A stretch of 64,000 nt of DNA. It comes from Desulfobacteraceae bacterium. Its GTDB lineage: Bacteria; Desulfobacterota; Desulfobacteria; Desulfobacterales; Desulfosarcinaceae. This document shows positions 46,830-56,221 of the stretch, piece after piece. Position numbers and translations under genes: made by a program. The notes beneath the pieces were generated by a model. That model had not been told where the DNA came from. It was given only the letters and a program-made list of their open reading frames with translations, and did no database searches. The stretch lies in the NCBI GenBank assembly GCA_024230435.1, contig JAAERL010001005.1:1-64000 (forward strand), in the 5' to 3' direction. Numbering within the stretch: position 1 is the stretch's first letter; each line of letters begins with the position of its first letter.

Positions 46830-46849
46830 CAAACATGAATGTATGTTTG
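46830..46849. promoter_or_regulatory. AcrR-like operator 1
   Basis: Palindrome CAAACATGAATGTATGTTTG, seven-base arms around a 6-nt centre. It contains the GAATGTATG half-site known from E. coli AcrR operators. Confidence 0.6.
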
Positions 46850-46864
46850 ACGGCCAAATATAAA

Positions 46865-46880
46865 TACATTCATGAATGTA
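46865..46880. promoter_or_regulatory. AcrR-like operator 2
   Basis: Perfect 16-bp palindrome TACATTCATGAATGTA, very near the AcrR consensus as I recall it. It lies between the divergently oriented efflux operon and the primase-helicase gene, so the repressor could affect either promoter. Confidence 0.7.
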
Positions 46881-47015
46881 TGCAAGATTTTTTTTTATGT
46901 TGATATTATTGTTCCAATTCATTTTGTAAAATAATAAAAATCGTTAAGGATGCACACCCATCCTAAAATTGGTAACAGCAGCATAAAGTGTAAATTTATA
47001 TCAAAGGAAGAAGTG

Positions 47016-48788
47016 ATGATACCATTTGATAGAATCAAGGCGTTTTACCTTTACCATTTACCAGAAGCAACTCTTCGCAATCAGCGTATTTACGCGGATT
47101 GTCCTTTTTGCAATCAAAAAAAAAACGGCGCCAAGGCAAAACTGATTGTCCATGCCAACCCGGACAGCTATTTCAGGGGCTACTTTCATTGCAGCCAGCG
47201 CTGTGTTAATGGTGGTTTTCATTTTCATTTCGCACAACTTTTAAACTTGAGTCAGGAAAAAGTGCCCGGTTATGATTCGGAAGACGAAGGATATATTGTT
47301 GACGTTCAGTATCCCACAAAAAATCTACAAACAGATATCGATCAATTTATTTCTTTAATTGGTGAGGAACAACACGGCTTTTTGGAAGAATACGGCATAT
47401 CCGAAGACACGCTGAAACAAATGAGGATCGGGTTTAATGGGCGTTACCTGGTTTTTCCGTATTACCAGGACAATGATCTGGTCTATGCAGCCCGGTGTGT
47501 TTTTCCAGGCCGGGATGAAGACTTTTTCTGGCATGGTAACGAGACATTCAGCAAGGGGGAACTGGCTGTTTTCAATGCCCAGGAAATCAACCGCTGCCAG
47601 GGGGGAGCTTTATTTGTCACCCACGGTGAGCTGAATCTGTTAATTTTGAAAGAATTGGGTTATCCGGGGATTGCTGTACCATCTGTACAAGATTTGGTTC
47701 ATATTGCACCGGAGCGCCTGAAGCGTATCAACCATATTTTTCTATTAACATCAAACTTGCCTCAAACGCGTATGGCAGCCAGGCAATTGGCGGTACAGTT
47801 GGGATTTAAGGCTCGAATTCTCACTTGGCCATCCGATGTTGGCCGGGGTGATCATCTATCTCAGGTTGTTTACGATGAGCCCAAGGAGATAAAAAAGAAA
47901 CTGGCTTCAATGATCAGCCGCAGTCAATCCTTTTCCCCTTTTGAATCTTCTGAAAAAGAACAGCGCCGCCTTATGGATTTGTTTGAGAAGGAAAAAGGAA
48001 AGAATATTTTAGGGCTCGAAACAGGTTTCGGCAAACTTGACGGCGCTTTGGATGGATTGCGCGGCATAACTATTCTCGGCGGTCCCCCAAAAGCAGGTAA
48101 ATCTTGTTTTTTTATGCAAATTTCTACCGAGGTCGCTCGCCGTAAAGTACCTGTAATTTACTATGATTTTGAAAACGGCCGCCAAAAAATCTACCTTCGG
48201 ACCCTGGTTCGCCTGAGCAGTTTACCGGAAAAAAGAATTCGCAAAAGTCAATACGGTGACGACGAAGCCAACACCCTTAAACAGGCATGGGCCGAACTTG
48301 ACAGCATGCTGCGTTATTTTCGCGTGGTGACGGATCGGGAGCTTACGCCGGAGATCATGTTAAGGCACATAGAATTTATTAAACATGAAACTCGCAATGA
48401 TGATGTTCTGGTGGTTATAGACAGCCTTCACAAACTTCCCTTCAAAGATCTGAAGGAAAGGCGCACCGGCATTGACTCCTGGCTGCGCCAATTCGAATCC
48501 ATCCGGGACAACCAACAAGTTTCTTTTCTTGTTATAAGTGAATTATCCCGCGGAAAAGAGGGAGGCTACAATGAAACGCCCGATTTAAGCTCGTTTAAAG
48601 AATCCGGAGATATAGAATACAGCGCTGACAACGCCATGATTTTAACTCCCTCATGGGACCCGTTTTCGCCAACAACGTCACAACAGCGCCAAAGCACATT
48701 ATGGGTTGTAGCCAGCAGGGAAAACAGCCCTGGAAAAGTTGCGGAATATAAACTTGATTTTCCCTACTGGCGATTTAAAGAAATGTAA
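47016..48788 (+). CDS. Orphan Twinkle/gp4-like primase-helicase
   Basis: About 590 residues from the ATG at 47016, which follows AAAGGAAG at ideal distance. The N-terminus has a zinc-binding pattern (CPFC ... CSQRC, about residues 29-68) as in primases. The middle (about 130-300) resembles a degenerate TOPRIM region. The C-terminal RecA-type domain has Walker A GGPPKAGKS (about 352) and Walker B DDVLVVIDSLHKL, with ESGDIEYSADN near the end. This arrangement is typical of phage or plasmid replicative helicases and DnaB relatives. No integrase, capsid or replication origin is visible nearby, so it looks like a remnant or a domesticated gene. Confidence 0.8.
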   Translation: MIPFDRIKAFYLYHLPEATLRNQRIYADCPFCNQKKNGAKAKLIVHANPDSYFRGYFHCSQRCVNGGFHFHFAQLLNLSQEKVPGYDSEDEGYIVDVQYPTKNLQTDIDQFISLIGEEQHGFLEEYGISEDTLKQMRIGFNGRYLVFPYYQDNDLVYAARCVFPGRDEDFFWHGNETFSKGELAVFNAQEINRCQGGALFVTHGELNLLILKELGYPGIAVPSVQDLVHIAPERLKRINHIFLLTSNLPQTRMAARQLAVQLGFKARILTWPSDVGRGDHLSQVVYDEPKEIKKKLASMISRSQSFSPFESSEKEQRRLMDLFEKEKGKNILGLETGFGKLDGALDGLRGITILGGPPKAGKSCFFMQISTEVARRKVPVIYYDFENGRQKIYLRTLVRLSSLPEKRIRKSQYGDDEANTLKQAWAELDSMLRYFRVVTDRELTPEIMLRHIEFIKHETRNDDVLVVIDSLHKLPFKDLKERRTGIDSWLRQFESIRDNQQVSFLVISELSRGKEGGYNETPDLSSFKESGDIEYSADNAMILTPSWDPFSPTTSQQRQSTLWVVASRENSPGKVAEYKLDFPYWRFKEM

Positions 48789-48796
48789 AAGCCTGT

Positions 48797-49027
48797 TTTG
48801 GAATTATTAAATCGGCTGCAAAAGCGCGAGAACGGCCCCAAATAAAGCAAATTTTCGACAAATAGACCGGCTATTGATTTCAAATTTGAGCCATTTTGGC
48901 CTGTCCTCGCACTTTTTCGCTAAATTTTCTATTTCCCAAACAAGCTTCTAAAGGCGCTAAAGATTTTTAAACCGGGGCTGATAATATTATTAAGGGGCGT
49001 GGTATATTGGTATCTTCCAATACCCTA
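48797..49027 (+). repeat. Family 2 repeat, long copy 1
   Basis: About 231 bp, starting TTGGAATTATTAAATCGGCT and ending TATTGGTATCTTCCAATACC. The two halves form an imperfect palindrome (GCAAAAGCGCGAG opposite CTCGCACTTTTTCGC). The long sister copy is at 62736-63016. It fills the gap after the primase-helicase gene. Confidence 0.75.
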
Positions 49028-49049
49028 AGAACCACCACACGGACTGTTT

Positions 49050-49226
49050 ATGAACATCAAACTTCTCATATTCCTGACGTGGCTTTTTTATCTGGCCCGC
49101 CAACACTCGCAAGACGCGCTATGGCATTTTTGCATGCTATACAGCGCGGTATTAACCTTTTGTGTTTTTTTCCATAGTTTAACTAATCGTAAGAAAATAT
49201 TTAAAAAGAAAGTAAAAGGAAAGTAA
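49050..49226 (+). CDS. Possible 58-aa membrane peptide
   Basis: ATG at 49050 to TAA at 49226. Two short hydrophobic stretches, IKLLIFLTWLFYLA (residues 3-16) and MLYSAVLTFCVFF (29-41), are followed by a lysine-rich tail (RKKIFKKKVKGK), the pattern of a small inner-membrane protein with cytoplasmic basic end. No ribosome site is evident and no homolog is known to me. It starts 23 nt after a family 2 repeat. A small GCGCTG/CAGCGC hairpin lies just downstream. Confidence 0.35.
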   Translation: MNIKLLIFLTWLFYLARQHSQDALWHFCMLYSAVLTFCVFFHSLTNRKKIFKKKVKGK

Positions 49227-49282
49227 ATTAGCTATAGCGCTGCTTACAGCGCAAGGGGCAATCTATCCATCGGAAAAATAAA

Positions 49283-50089
49283 TTAAATCCGAGAATTCAG
49301 GCAGTTAAGCACGGCCCCTGTTGTGATGCGGCGGGTGGCTAAAAGGTGCTCACCCAATTGACGGCCGTCTAAGTAATCTCCAACATAAAATTTGCTTCCA
49401 TCACGTTTTACCAGCACACCCCCGGCAGATTGCAAAATAACCAGTACGGCAGCCAGGTCTTTAAATGACTCATTTGAGGTAATCGCGGCATCGGCCCGGC
49501 CCATGGCCACATAACAGATGTGGGTGCCGGTACTTCCGAAATCGCGAATTTTACCTGGAAAATTCAATTGGAAAAATTGGTGGAATCTTGAAAAAGTCAA
49601 TAAAAGGCTTTCCTGGCTCAAGGTTACGCGATCAGTGACCTTTATGGGCCGGTCATTGCGGTATGCGTCAAATCCGGCTCTGGCGTGAAACATATCTTTA
49701 GTGACCGGCATGAAAAACACTCCCAGCAACGGCCAATAATTATCATACAATGCCAGTGACATCCCCCAAATTGGAATCCCGGACTGGAAATTATCAACGC
49801 CGTCCAATGGGTCGAAAACCCATAAATAGCGTTTTCCCTCGTGGGAATATCCATCACCCAAGTGATCTTGTCCGAAAAGCAGGTGTTCTGGATAGCACCT
49901 TTTCAACTCGGACTGGAAGGATGCTGTCAAATGCAGTTCGGCCTTGGTGACCAGTACCGCATCAAAAGGCGGGCTTGAAGTTCCTTTGCCATAAAATTTC
50001 AGGGATTCATTGCCCATTTTTTGAATAGTTTCGATCGCAAATAAATACAGTTCATCGAAATCCGATTTACCTGCTATTATTGCCATCAT
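49283..50089 (-). CDS. Inositol monophosphatase-family phosphatase
   Basis: About 268 residues from ATG 50089; AAGGAGA just upstream fixes the start (a second ATG at 50086 is adjacent). The metal-binding motif reads WVFDPLDGVDNFQSGIP, near the family DPxDGTxNF, with Val for Thr. GRADAAITSNESFKDLAAVLVILQSAGG carries the second acidic site in altered form. It probably hydrolyses a sugar or inositol phosphate. Single gene, no operon partner. Confidence 0.85.
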   Translation of the reverse strand: MMAIIAGKSDFDELYLFAIETIQKMGNESLKFYGKGTSSPPFDAVLVTKAELHLTASFQSELKRCYPEHLLFGQDHLGDGYSHEGKRYLWVFDPLDGVDNFQSGIPIWGMSLALYDNYWPLLGVFFMPVTKDMFHARAGFDAYRNDRPIKVTDRVTLSQESLLLTFSRFHQFFQLNFPGKIRDFGSTGTHICYVAMGRADAAITSNESFKDLAAVLVILQSAGGVLVKRDGSKFYVGDYLDGRQLGEHLLATRRITTGAVLNCLNSRI

Positions 50090-50470
50090 CTCTCCTTGGC
50101 CGTATGAGGTTTGTGCATAATGAGATAAAAGCCTGGAATGAAGATGAAAAAATTTGATCGGATTGGGCAAGTCGCCGGCCTTTTAAATAAGGCGCCTTAC
50201 AAATTTAAATACTACTGTTACCTATTAGAAACTTAGGCCTGCCGAAAAAACGGAAAATGTTTTTAATCAATTTCAATCCCATTCATTGTTCTCGATAGGC
50301 AAGGCACGGCCGTTTTGTTAGAATGCCCATCAGCAAATGGCATCCTTCGGCTCAGATCTTAAATCGTTAACGCTTCGCAAGCATAACTTTTCTTGATCAG
50401 AAGCCAAAACCCGCCATTTCCGGATGAGCATTACCAAATTTTTACAAAGTCCGATATCTGTTTTCAGATA
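50090..50470. other. Intergenic stretch without recognised feature
   Basis: About 380 bp between the phosphatase and FmdB genes. No convincing gene, RNA or strong hairpin seen. It is AT-rich with stops in all frames that I checked. Confidence 0.5.
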
Positions 50471-50653
50471 TCAGGTCTTTTTAGACGCATAACCATCAGC
50501 GTACCAGCCACCCCCTTTTAATTCGAAGGTGCATGAGGACATAATTTTTTTCGCCATTTTCTTGCATTGTGAACACTCATGCTGCTTAGTGTCCATTTTT
50601 ACAAGGCATTCAAACTCAGCTCCGCAATTGCATTTAAATTCATATACCGGCAT
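50471..50653 (-). CDS. FmdB-family zinc-ribbon protein
   Basis: A 60-residue protein. MPVYEFKCNCGAEFE ... ECSQCKKMA gives the CxC...CxxC zinc ribbon of the FmdB regulatory family. C-terminal GGGWYADGYASKK is also typical. Role unknown; such proteins are common in sulfate reducers. Single gene. Confidence 0.9.
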   Translation of the reverse strand: MPVYEFKCNCGAEFECLVKMDTKQHECSQCKKMAKKIMSSCTFELKGGGWYADGYASKKT

Positions 50654-50860
50654 TGATTCAAAACTCCTTTAACAACCATGTTTTTATAATACTTTATTGA
50701 TCACACGTAGTTGTGTCAAGAAAATATCTAATATCCTTACGCAAACAACCGATTTTCCAGTTATTTCGCTGTACTCGAAATTTTTTACCGCACTATCAGA
50801 TATATGCCTGCTGAAAAATTTTGCGCACACCTTAATATCGGCCAAGTTAGCCTATTACTG

Positions 50861-50901
50861 AAACGGCCGGCTGGAAAACCTGGTTCTCCAGCCGGCCGTT
50901 T
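50861..50901. terminator. Strong bidirectional terminator-like hairpin
   Basis: Perfect 15-bp stem AAACGGCCGGCTGGA / TCCAGCCGGCCGTTT with an 11-nt loop that itself can pair (AACC/GGTT). It lies 39-79 nt beyond the HtrA stop codon and is T-flanked on both strands. Confidence 0.8.
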
Positions 50902-50939
50902 TATGAATGCAGGGTAATGATAAATGTTTTCGCGGCTAC

Positions 50940-52364
50940 TTAGGGGGTTATTTTAATGGCCTTAAGGCCTTCATTTCGGCGCAATACCAACATGATAATC
51001 GATGAACCTTTTTTAGCCTTGTCCATAATCTTGTTATAGTCTTTTAATTTATTGATCTTTTTACGATTAATGCCTTTGATGATATCACCGGTTGCCAATC
51101 CGGCTTTATGCGCGGGGCTGTTTCTTTTCACGTCAACCACCAATATACCTTTATCTGCTGCGTCCAAACCAAACTGTTGGGCTCTTTCAGGCGATATTTC
51201 AGCGACTTGCAAGCCCAGACCGTCATTATTTTCTTTCTTGCTGGACACGAGCTGCTCATCATCCGGTCTTTTTGATACAGTGGCTGTAAGCATCATTTTC
51301 TTTTCACCACGCAGCAAGGTTATTTTGGTTTTTCCGCCCACGGGCGTATTGGCGATGATACCGGAAAGTTCGCGTCCTGTGCGTACATTCTGACCGTCAA
51401 TGGAAATAATGACATCATTGGCTTTAATGCCGGCCTTGGCAGCGGGATCGTTCTCAAAAACCTGCGTAATCAAGACTCCTTTACGGTTTTTCAAACCGTA
51501 ATATTCAGCCAGCTCAGAGGTAAGATCCTGAATACCTATGCCAAGCCATCCACGAACGACCTTACCTTTTTCTTTTAACTGATCAATAATGGTCATGGCC
51601 AAATTTGCCGGAATCGCGAATCCGATGCCTTGGCCGCTGGCTACAATGGCAGTATTTATTCCAATAACACGGCCTTTCATATCCAGAAGCGGACCGCCGC
51701 TGTTGCCGGGGTTGATTGAAGCGTCTGTTTGAATAAAATCATCATAGGGTCCGGCCCCTATAATTCGGCCCTTCGCGCTAACGATACCGGCGGTAACGGT
51801 TTGCTCCAAACCAAAAGGGCTTCCTATGGCAACCACCCAGGTTCCGATGTCCAATGTTTCGGAATCTCCAATGGGTAAGGCTTTAAGGTTCTTGGCCCCG
51901 TCTATTTTAATTAGTGCAAGATCGGTTTTCGGGTCACGGCCGATAATTTTTGCATCGTATTCACGCTCATCAGCCAATTTGACTTTGATCTGATCAGCCT
52001 CGGCCACAACGTGATTGTTAGTGACGATAAAGCCTTTCTCATCAAGAATAAAACCTGATCCCAGACTCTTTTGTTTAAAATCGCGTTTAGGTTCCTGGGA
52101 AAACGGCCCAAAAAATTCTTCAAACGGATTCCTTTTTTTGCCAAAAGGATCTCCGAAAAAATGACGGAAAACCCGGCCGCCGTCTTTCATGGTCCGAAGC
52201 GTGCTGATATTCACAACGCCTGGCTTGGCGATTCTTGCCAGCGAAGTAAAATTGGCCGGCACCATGGGAATCTCTTTGTCCTTGGAAAAACCGACTCCGC
52301 AACCAGCGAAAAAAACCGCAAGACTATAAATTAAAATTGATAAAAGCAGCGATAATTTACGCAT
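50940..52364 (-). CDS. HtrA/DegP-like periplasmic serine protease (lipoprotein)
   Basis: A 474-residue envelope protease/chaperone. The N-terminal signal ends in FFAGCG, so Cys22 is a probable lipid anchor, unlike soluble DegP. Catalytic triad: His118 (TNNHVV), Asp148 (KTDLAL), Ser222 (GNSGGPL). Two PDZ domains follow (about 270-365 and 385-470). It degrades misfolded envelope proteins. A two-component system lies upstream on the same strand, 550 bp away, and a perfect 20-bp palindrome sits in front of the gene. Confidence 0.94.
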   Translation of the reverse strand: MRKLSLLLSILIYSLAVFFAGCGVGFSKDKEIPMVPANFTSLARIAKPGVVNISTLRTMKDGGRVFRHFFGDPFGKKRNPFEEFFGPFSQEPKRDFKQKSLGSGFILDEKGFIVTNNHVVAEADQIKVKLADEREYDAKIIGRDPKTDLALIKIDGAKNLKALPIGDSETLDIGTWVVAIGSPFGLEQTVTAGIVSAKGRIIGAGPYDDFIQTDASINPGNSGGPLLDMKGRVIGINTAIVASGQGIGFAIPANLAMTIIDQLKEKGKVVRGWLGIGIQDLTSELAEYYGLKNRKGVLITQVFENDPAAKAGIKANDVIISIDGQNVRTGRELSGIIANTPVGGKTKITLLRGEKKMMLTATVSKRPDDEQLVSSKKENNDGLGLQVAEISPERAQQFGLDAADKGILVVDVKRNSPAHKAGLATGDIIKGINRKKINKLKDYNKIMDKAKKGSSIIMLVLRRNEGLKAIKITP

Positions 52365-52918
52365 AGATGATTTCCTTTCACTTGATGTTCAAGTTTTTCC
52401 GTCACTACGTGTAACAATATCAATATTAATATTGATAATTAACAGGTAATTTTCAGATCTTATAAATCCAGGCACTTAGCAAAAAACTCGAACACCGATT
52501 TTCAAAGTAGTTACAAATAATGCTTAGTTCCTCAAGTGTTTTATACTATCCGAAGATGACCAAAAGATGATTCTATGATTACCAATTGGTCATATTCTAA
52601 GCCCTTTAAAAAAACAAAAGGCTCTTTCCGGTTTCCGGGACTTTATAATTTTAAACATTATAACAGATTGAATTTATAATAAATAACATATGCAAAACCC
52701 GGCCCAGCTATATGCAAACCAATGGCCGGACAAACTATTTTTCTCTGAAAAGTCAAGGAGTTGGCGTTGAGCTGCCTTTTTGTCGTAAACCCTTGAATTT
52801 ATAATTGTTATCATACAACTGAACCAGTGCCGGCTGGATATGATAGCGACTAAAGGCCGCTTAGAAGCCCTCTTTTTCGTGTAACGAAGGTGGGGGAGCA
52901 GTCACCTCTACCGGTTCA
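52365..52918. other. Intergenic region between HtrA and histidine kinase
   Basis: About 550 bp with no gene. It contains the palindrome at 52418-52437 and a spaced inverted repeat TGACCAA / TTGGTCA (52557-52563 and 52586-52592). The rest shows nothing I can name. Confidence 0.5.
52418..52437. promoter_or_regulatory. 20-bp perfect palindrome upstream of HtrA gene
   Basis: TATCAATATTAATATTGATA, 54-73 nt before the HtrA start codon. AT-rich symmetric site of operator size; the binding protein is unknown. Confidence 0.4.
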
Positions 52919-54325
52919 CTAAACAGGAAGTTTCACTGAAAACGCACTGCCGGCTTGCAGATCGCTTTTCACCTTTATTTGCCCTCCATGACTGTAAGCA
53001 ATAGCGCGGGCCAGGCTCAACCCAAGGCCTGCGCCACTTTGCGAGCGGCTCTGATCGCAACGGTAAAAACGATTGAAAATTTTGGGCTGCTCTTCAATAG
53101 GTATCCCTATTCCCGTGTCCGAAACAGTCAGCACAACCGCGTTAGCATTATCTTCGGCTTCAAGCACGACGGTAACTGCGCCATCGCAAGGAGTATATTT
53201 TATGGCATTGTCAATCAGGTTCGCCACCATGCGCTGCAACATTGCCTTGTTTCCCTTTATAGGAGCTACATCTTCCAATTGGTGTGCCAGCATAACACCC
53301 TTGTCTTCAGCCAAAGGTTGGAACAACTCACAGGCATCCCAGACAAGGGCCTTGAAGTCCAGATCTTCAAGAATGCCAAGGCCGATGCCGGCCTCAGTAC
53401 GGGAAATCGTCAGCATCGTATTGATCATTGAAAGCAGACGGTCGCACTCTTCAATAGTTCCAGCCGTCATCTGGCGGTATTCTTCCAGATTACCGGCATT
53501 GATCATTGTAACTTCGGCCAACCCTCGTATCCTGGTAATTGGGCTGCGCAGGTCGTGAGCAATATTGTCGTTCATCTGGAGGGTGCCGGCAACAAGTTTT
53601 TGGATACGGTCAAGCATTTGATTGAACGTCAATGCCAACTGGTCAATTTCATTATGCCGGTGCAGTAACGGCACCCGGGTTTTCAGGTCACTTTCAGAAA
53701 TACGCCGGGCCGTTCGGGTAACCGAGGCCACACCTGACAAGGCCCTCCTGGCCATAAACCAGCCCACGGCCACGGCCACGGCGCCCAAAACCGACATGGT
53801 GACCGTAAAAGTCCGCTGAAAGGATAACAGCAAGCTATACTCACTTTCCAAAGAGTATCCCAATTGCAGGATGACAAAATCACTGACACGCGAATAAAGA
53901 ATACGTACGGTGTGTTTGCCGTTTTTTGCGATAGGGGTTGTATAAACCCTTTTTTCACCCCGCATAATGGAATCTACAGCTTTACGGCTGATTCCGATGG
54001 TTTTCCAATAGGACATGTTTGAAGAAGAAAATACAACACCGCTGGGGTAAAAAAAACGGAAAAACATTTTTTTTTCACCAGCGGCCTGGGCCTGTATAGA
54101 GGCCGCGCGTTGAAGCATTTCAGGCCCCTGGAGGGTAAGAATCGTCTCAAATTCATTCGATTGAATGAACAGATCCTCATCAACCCGGTCACGTATAGAT
54201 GATCGGAGCGAAAAATAAATCATTACATATGCGATACTGGCGGATAAAACAAAAATAGCCGCATACCAGAGGGTCAGCCGAAAGGCCAGCAGGTGGCGAA
54301 GTTTAGCGATCCTCTCGAAGAACAT
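52919..54325 (-). CDS. Sensor histidine kinase (heavy-metal/CopS-like)
   Basis: A 468-residue inner-membrane kinase. Transmembrane helices at about 14-34 and 172-195 enclose a periplasmic sensor. The HAMP domain (RRALSGVASVTRTARRI) leads to the H-box NDNIAHDLRSPITRIRG, N-box NLIDNAIKYTP, G1 DTGIGIP and G2 GAGLGLSLA. The start ATG lies 23 nt inside the end of the response-regulator gene, so the pair is coupled. Layout matches CusS/CopS-type metal sensors, but no metal-transport genes are near. Confidence 0.92.
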   Translation of the reverse strand: MFFERIAKLRHLLAFRLTLWYAAIFVLSASIAYVMIYFSLRSSIRDRVDEDLFIQSNEFETILTLQGPEMLQRAASIQAQAAGEKKMFFRFFYPSGVVFSSSNMSYWKTIGISRKAVDSIMRGEKRVYTTPIAKNGKHTVRILYSRVSDFVILQLGYSLESEYSLLLSFQRTFTVTMSVLGAVAVAVGWFMARRALSGVASVTRTARRISESDLKTRVPLLHRHNEIDQLALTFNQMLDRIQKLVAGTLQMNDNIAHDLRSPITRIRGLAEVTMINAGNLEEYRQMTAGTIEECDRLLSMINTMLTISRTEAGIGLGILEDLDFKALVWDACELFQPLAEDKGVMLAHQLEDVAPIKGNKAMLQRMVANLIDNAIKYTPCDGAVTVVLEAEDNANAVVLTVSDTGIGIPIEEQPKIFNRFYRCDQSRSQSGAGLGLSLARAIAYSHGGQIKVKSDLQAGSAFSVKLPV

Positions 54326-54980
54326 AACCGACTCCGCGGACCGTTTGTATCATTTTATGGTTATAGCCTTTGTCAACCTTGTCCCTGAGACGGCATATTC
54401 TTGCTTCGACAACATTGGTTTGTGGATCGAAGTTATAATGCCAGACGTGTTCCATGATCATGGTTTTGGAAACAACACGTTGTGCATTACGCATCAGATA
54501 GGCCAACAGCGAATATTCAAGGGGCTGAAGATCGATGGACTTTTCTGCCCTGGTCACTTCCCGCGAAATTAGATCCAGTTTCAAATCCCCCACCCTCAGA
54601 CAGCTGGATTCGATTGTACCGCTCGCCCTGCGCATAAGAGCTTGAACGCGTGCCAGAAGCTCGGCAAATGCAAATGGTTTTGGCAGATAATCGTCTCCTC
54701 CGGTTTGAAGCCCTTTAACACGATCATCAACAGTGTCTTTGGCGCTAAGTATAAGCAAAGGTGTTTTTATACCTTCGTTCCGAAGCTGCTCAATCACTGA
54801 CAAACCGTCTAATTTAGGCAGCATCAAATCTACAATGATAACATCATAGGGCTCTACTAACCCTAAATCCAGTCCCTGCTGCCCGTCAAGGGCATAATCC
54901 ACGGCAAACCCAGCGGATTTAAGACCTTTAATGATAAATGATGCTATTTTTTCGTCGTCTTCAATTAGTAGCAGGCGCAT
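54303..54980 (-). CDS. OmpR-family response regulator (CopR/CusR-like)
   Basis: A 225-residue regulator; the ATG at 54980 starts the canonical MRLLLIEDDEKIASFI. Phosphoacceptor Asp51 in VIIVDLMLPKLDG; Lys in PKPFAFAELLARV. The C-terminal winged helix reads LDLISREVTRAEKSI ... TNVVEARICRLRDKVD and recognises direct repeats in promoters. First gene of the two-component pair. Confidence 0.94.
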   Translation of the reverse strand: MRLLLIEDDEKIASFIIKGLKSAGFAVDYALDGQQGLDLGLVEPYDVIIVDLMLPKLDGLSVIEQLRNEGIKTPLLILSAKDTVDDRVKGLQTGGDDYLPKPFAFAELLARVQALMRRASGTIESSCLRVGDLKLDLISREVTRAEKSIDLQPLEYSLLAYLMRNAQRVVSKTMIMEHVWHYNFDPQTNVVEARICRLRDKVDKGYNHKMIQTVRGVGYVLREDR

Positions 54981-55329
54981 CGTTTCTTTGCCTTTATGAT
55001 AAAATTCTTTCGCATTAGAGTATTGGAAATTGCAAATCGCCTGTAATAGACCCGTTTTTGAGTTTAGAGCTGTTTTCAAGGCGCGGCAATAGGTGTATAC
55101 CCATTTTCCGGCCCACCGACGCAACAAATAAAAGCGGATTCAAAGACAAGCAAGACTGTATGATATGCAGCTTTCATAGCCCTTTAACAAGATCTGCTTA
55201 AAAAAATTTCCAAGGTGACCCCAGGTTTGGTCCCCCCCCTTGCCTTTTCCGAACGTTTCAAGATATATCTAAAAAAATCCGGTAAAACAAGCCGGTTGTG
55301 ACGCACACCTAACGTCAGGGTGAAATTTG

Positions 55330-55505
55330 AGGCGATTTTTTCAAAGAATATACCACCTTGCTTGTCTTTTTTTGCGTCTCCTTAAGGCGGCCAAAGCTGC
55401 GAATACGTCAAGTATGTAAACTTTGCCATGCCTTGAAGACGAAAAAAAAATCTAAGCGCAATATGGTATCTGTTGAAATGTTATATTCTTTTGCGCCAAT
55501 CGCCT
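55330..55505 (-). repeat. Family 1 palindromic repeat, copy E
   Basis: 176 bp, ends AGGCGATT / AATCGCCT, same orientation as A and F, more diverged inside. It lies upstream of the yqeY gene. The rest of the 55.0-55.6 kb gap shows nothing clear. Confidence 0.85.
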
Positions 55506-55590
55506 GATTGCGGAAAAAACGGTTTTTACCTCGATGTCGTAAAGATAATTGAACATATATCGGCGAATATCTATTTCAGGAGAGCAAAAA

Positions 55591-55989
55591 ATGAGACTTC
55601 AAGAAAAAATCAAGGCGGATCTTATTGTCGCCATGAAAGCTAAAAACGAAGAAAAAAAGAACGTTTTGCGCGTTATATTAGGTGAATTCGGCAGGCTTGA
55701 GCAAAAAGAAATCAGCGACGCCGAGACAATAAAAATAATAAAAAAACTAGTTAAATCCGAAAAAGAAGTCCTGAGCCAACGCGGTTCCAAGTCAACCAAC
55801 GATTTTATTAAAATCGCAGAAACCTACCTGCCGCAAATGGCCGGAGAAGATGAAATACGCTCCTACATTGAAAGTAATATTGATTTTTCACAGTTTAAAA
55901 ATAAAATGCAAGCCATGGGATCTATCATGAAGCATTTCGGATCATCCGCGGATGGAAACCTGGTAAAAAAGGTCCTGCAAAGCATGTAA
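55591..55989 (+). CDS. GatB/YqeY-domain protein
   Basis: A 132-residue helical protein; ATG at 55591 after CAGGAGAG. MRLQEKIKADLIVAMKAKNE and LPQMAGEDEIRSYI plus MGSIMKHFGSSADGNLVKKVL at the end are the full YqeY pattern. It may act on tRNA-dependent amidation or as a general tRNA-binding factor; role not established. Single gene, followed by a hairpin. Confidence 0.92.
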   Translation: MRLQEKIKADLIVAMKAKNEEKKNVLRVILGEFGRLEQKEISDAETIKIIKKLVKSEKEVLSQRGSKSTNDFIKIAETYLPQMAGEDEIRSYIESNIDFSQFKNKMQAMGSIMKHFGSSADGNLVKKVLQSM

Positions 55990-55996
55990 TCGTTTG

Positions 55997-56028
55997 TCCA
56001 CAGCCCCCGTTAGTCTGGAGGTTGTGGA
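55997..56028 (+). terminator. Terminator-like hairpin after yqeY
   Basis: TCCACA / TGTGGA stem with inner CC/GG pairs, 8 nt after the stop codon, then GACTATTGTTTTCC. Moderate strength. Confidence 0.5.
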
Positions 56029-56059
56029 GACTATTGTTTTCCTGGGCTCATATCGGGTT

Positions 56060-56198
56060 TAAGGGCCCCGGAAAAAATGTTTTATCCCAACTGACTTGTC
56101 TATCAACTCGTCTTCTGCGTTGCGCAAAGCTGCGAATATCTCGATATGCACGGCTTCCCGCGCCTTGAATACGAGCCCATATCCTGCGCCAATCGCCT
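56060..56198 (-). repeat. Family 1 repeat, degraded copy H
   Basis: The right end AATCGCCT is clear (56191-56198), and CGTCTTCTGCGTTGCGCAAAG plus the GCGAATA...GCCTTGAATACGA stretch match family 1. The left end is not recognisable. Confidence 0.6.
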
Positions 56199-56221
56199 TA
56201 TTTAAGATAAACGGTTGATTT

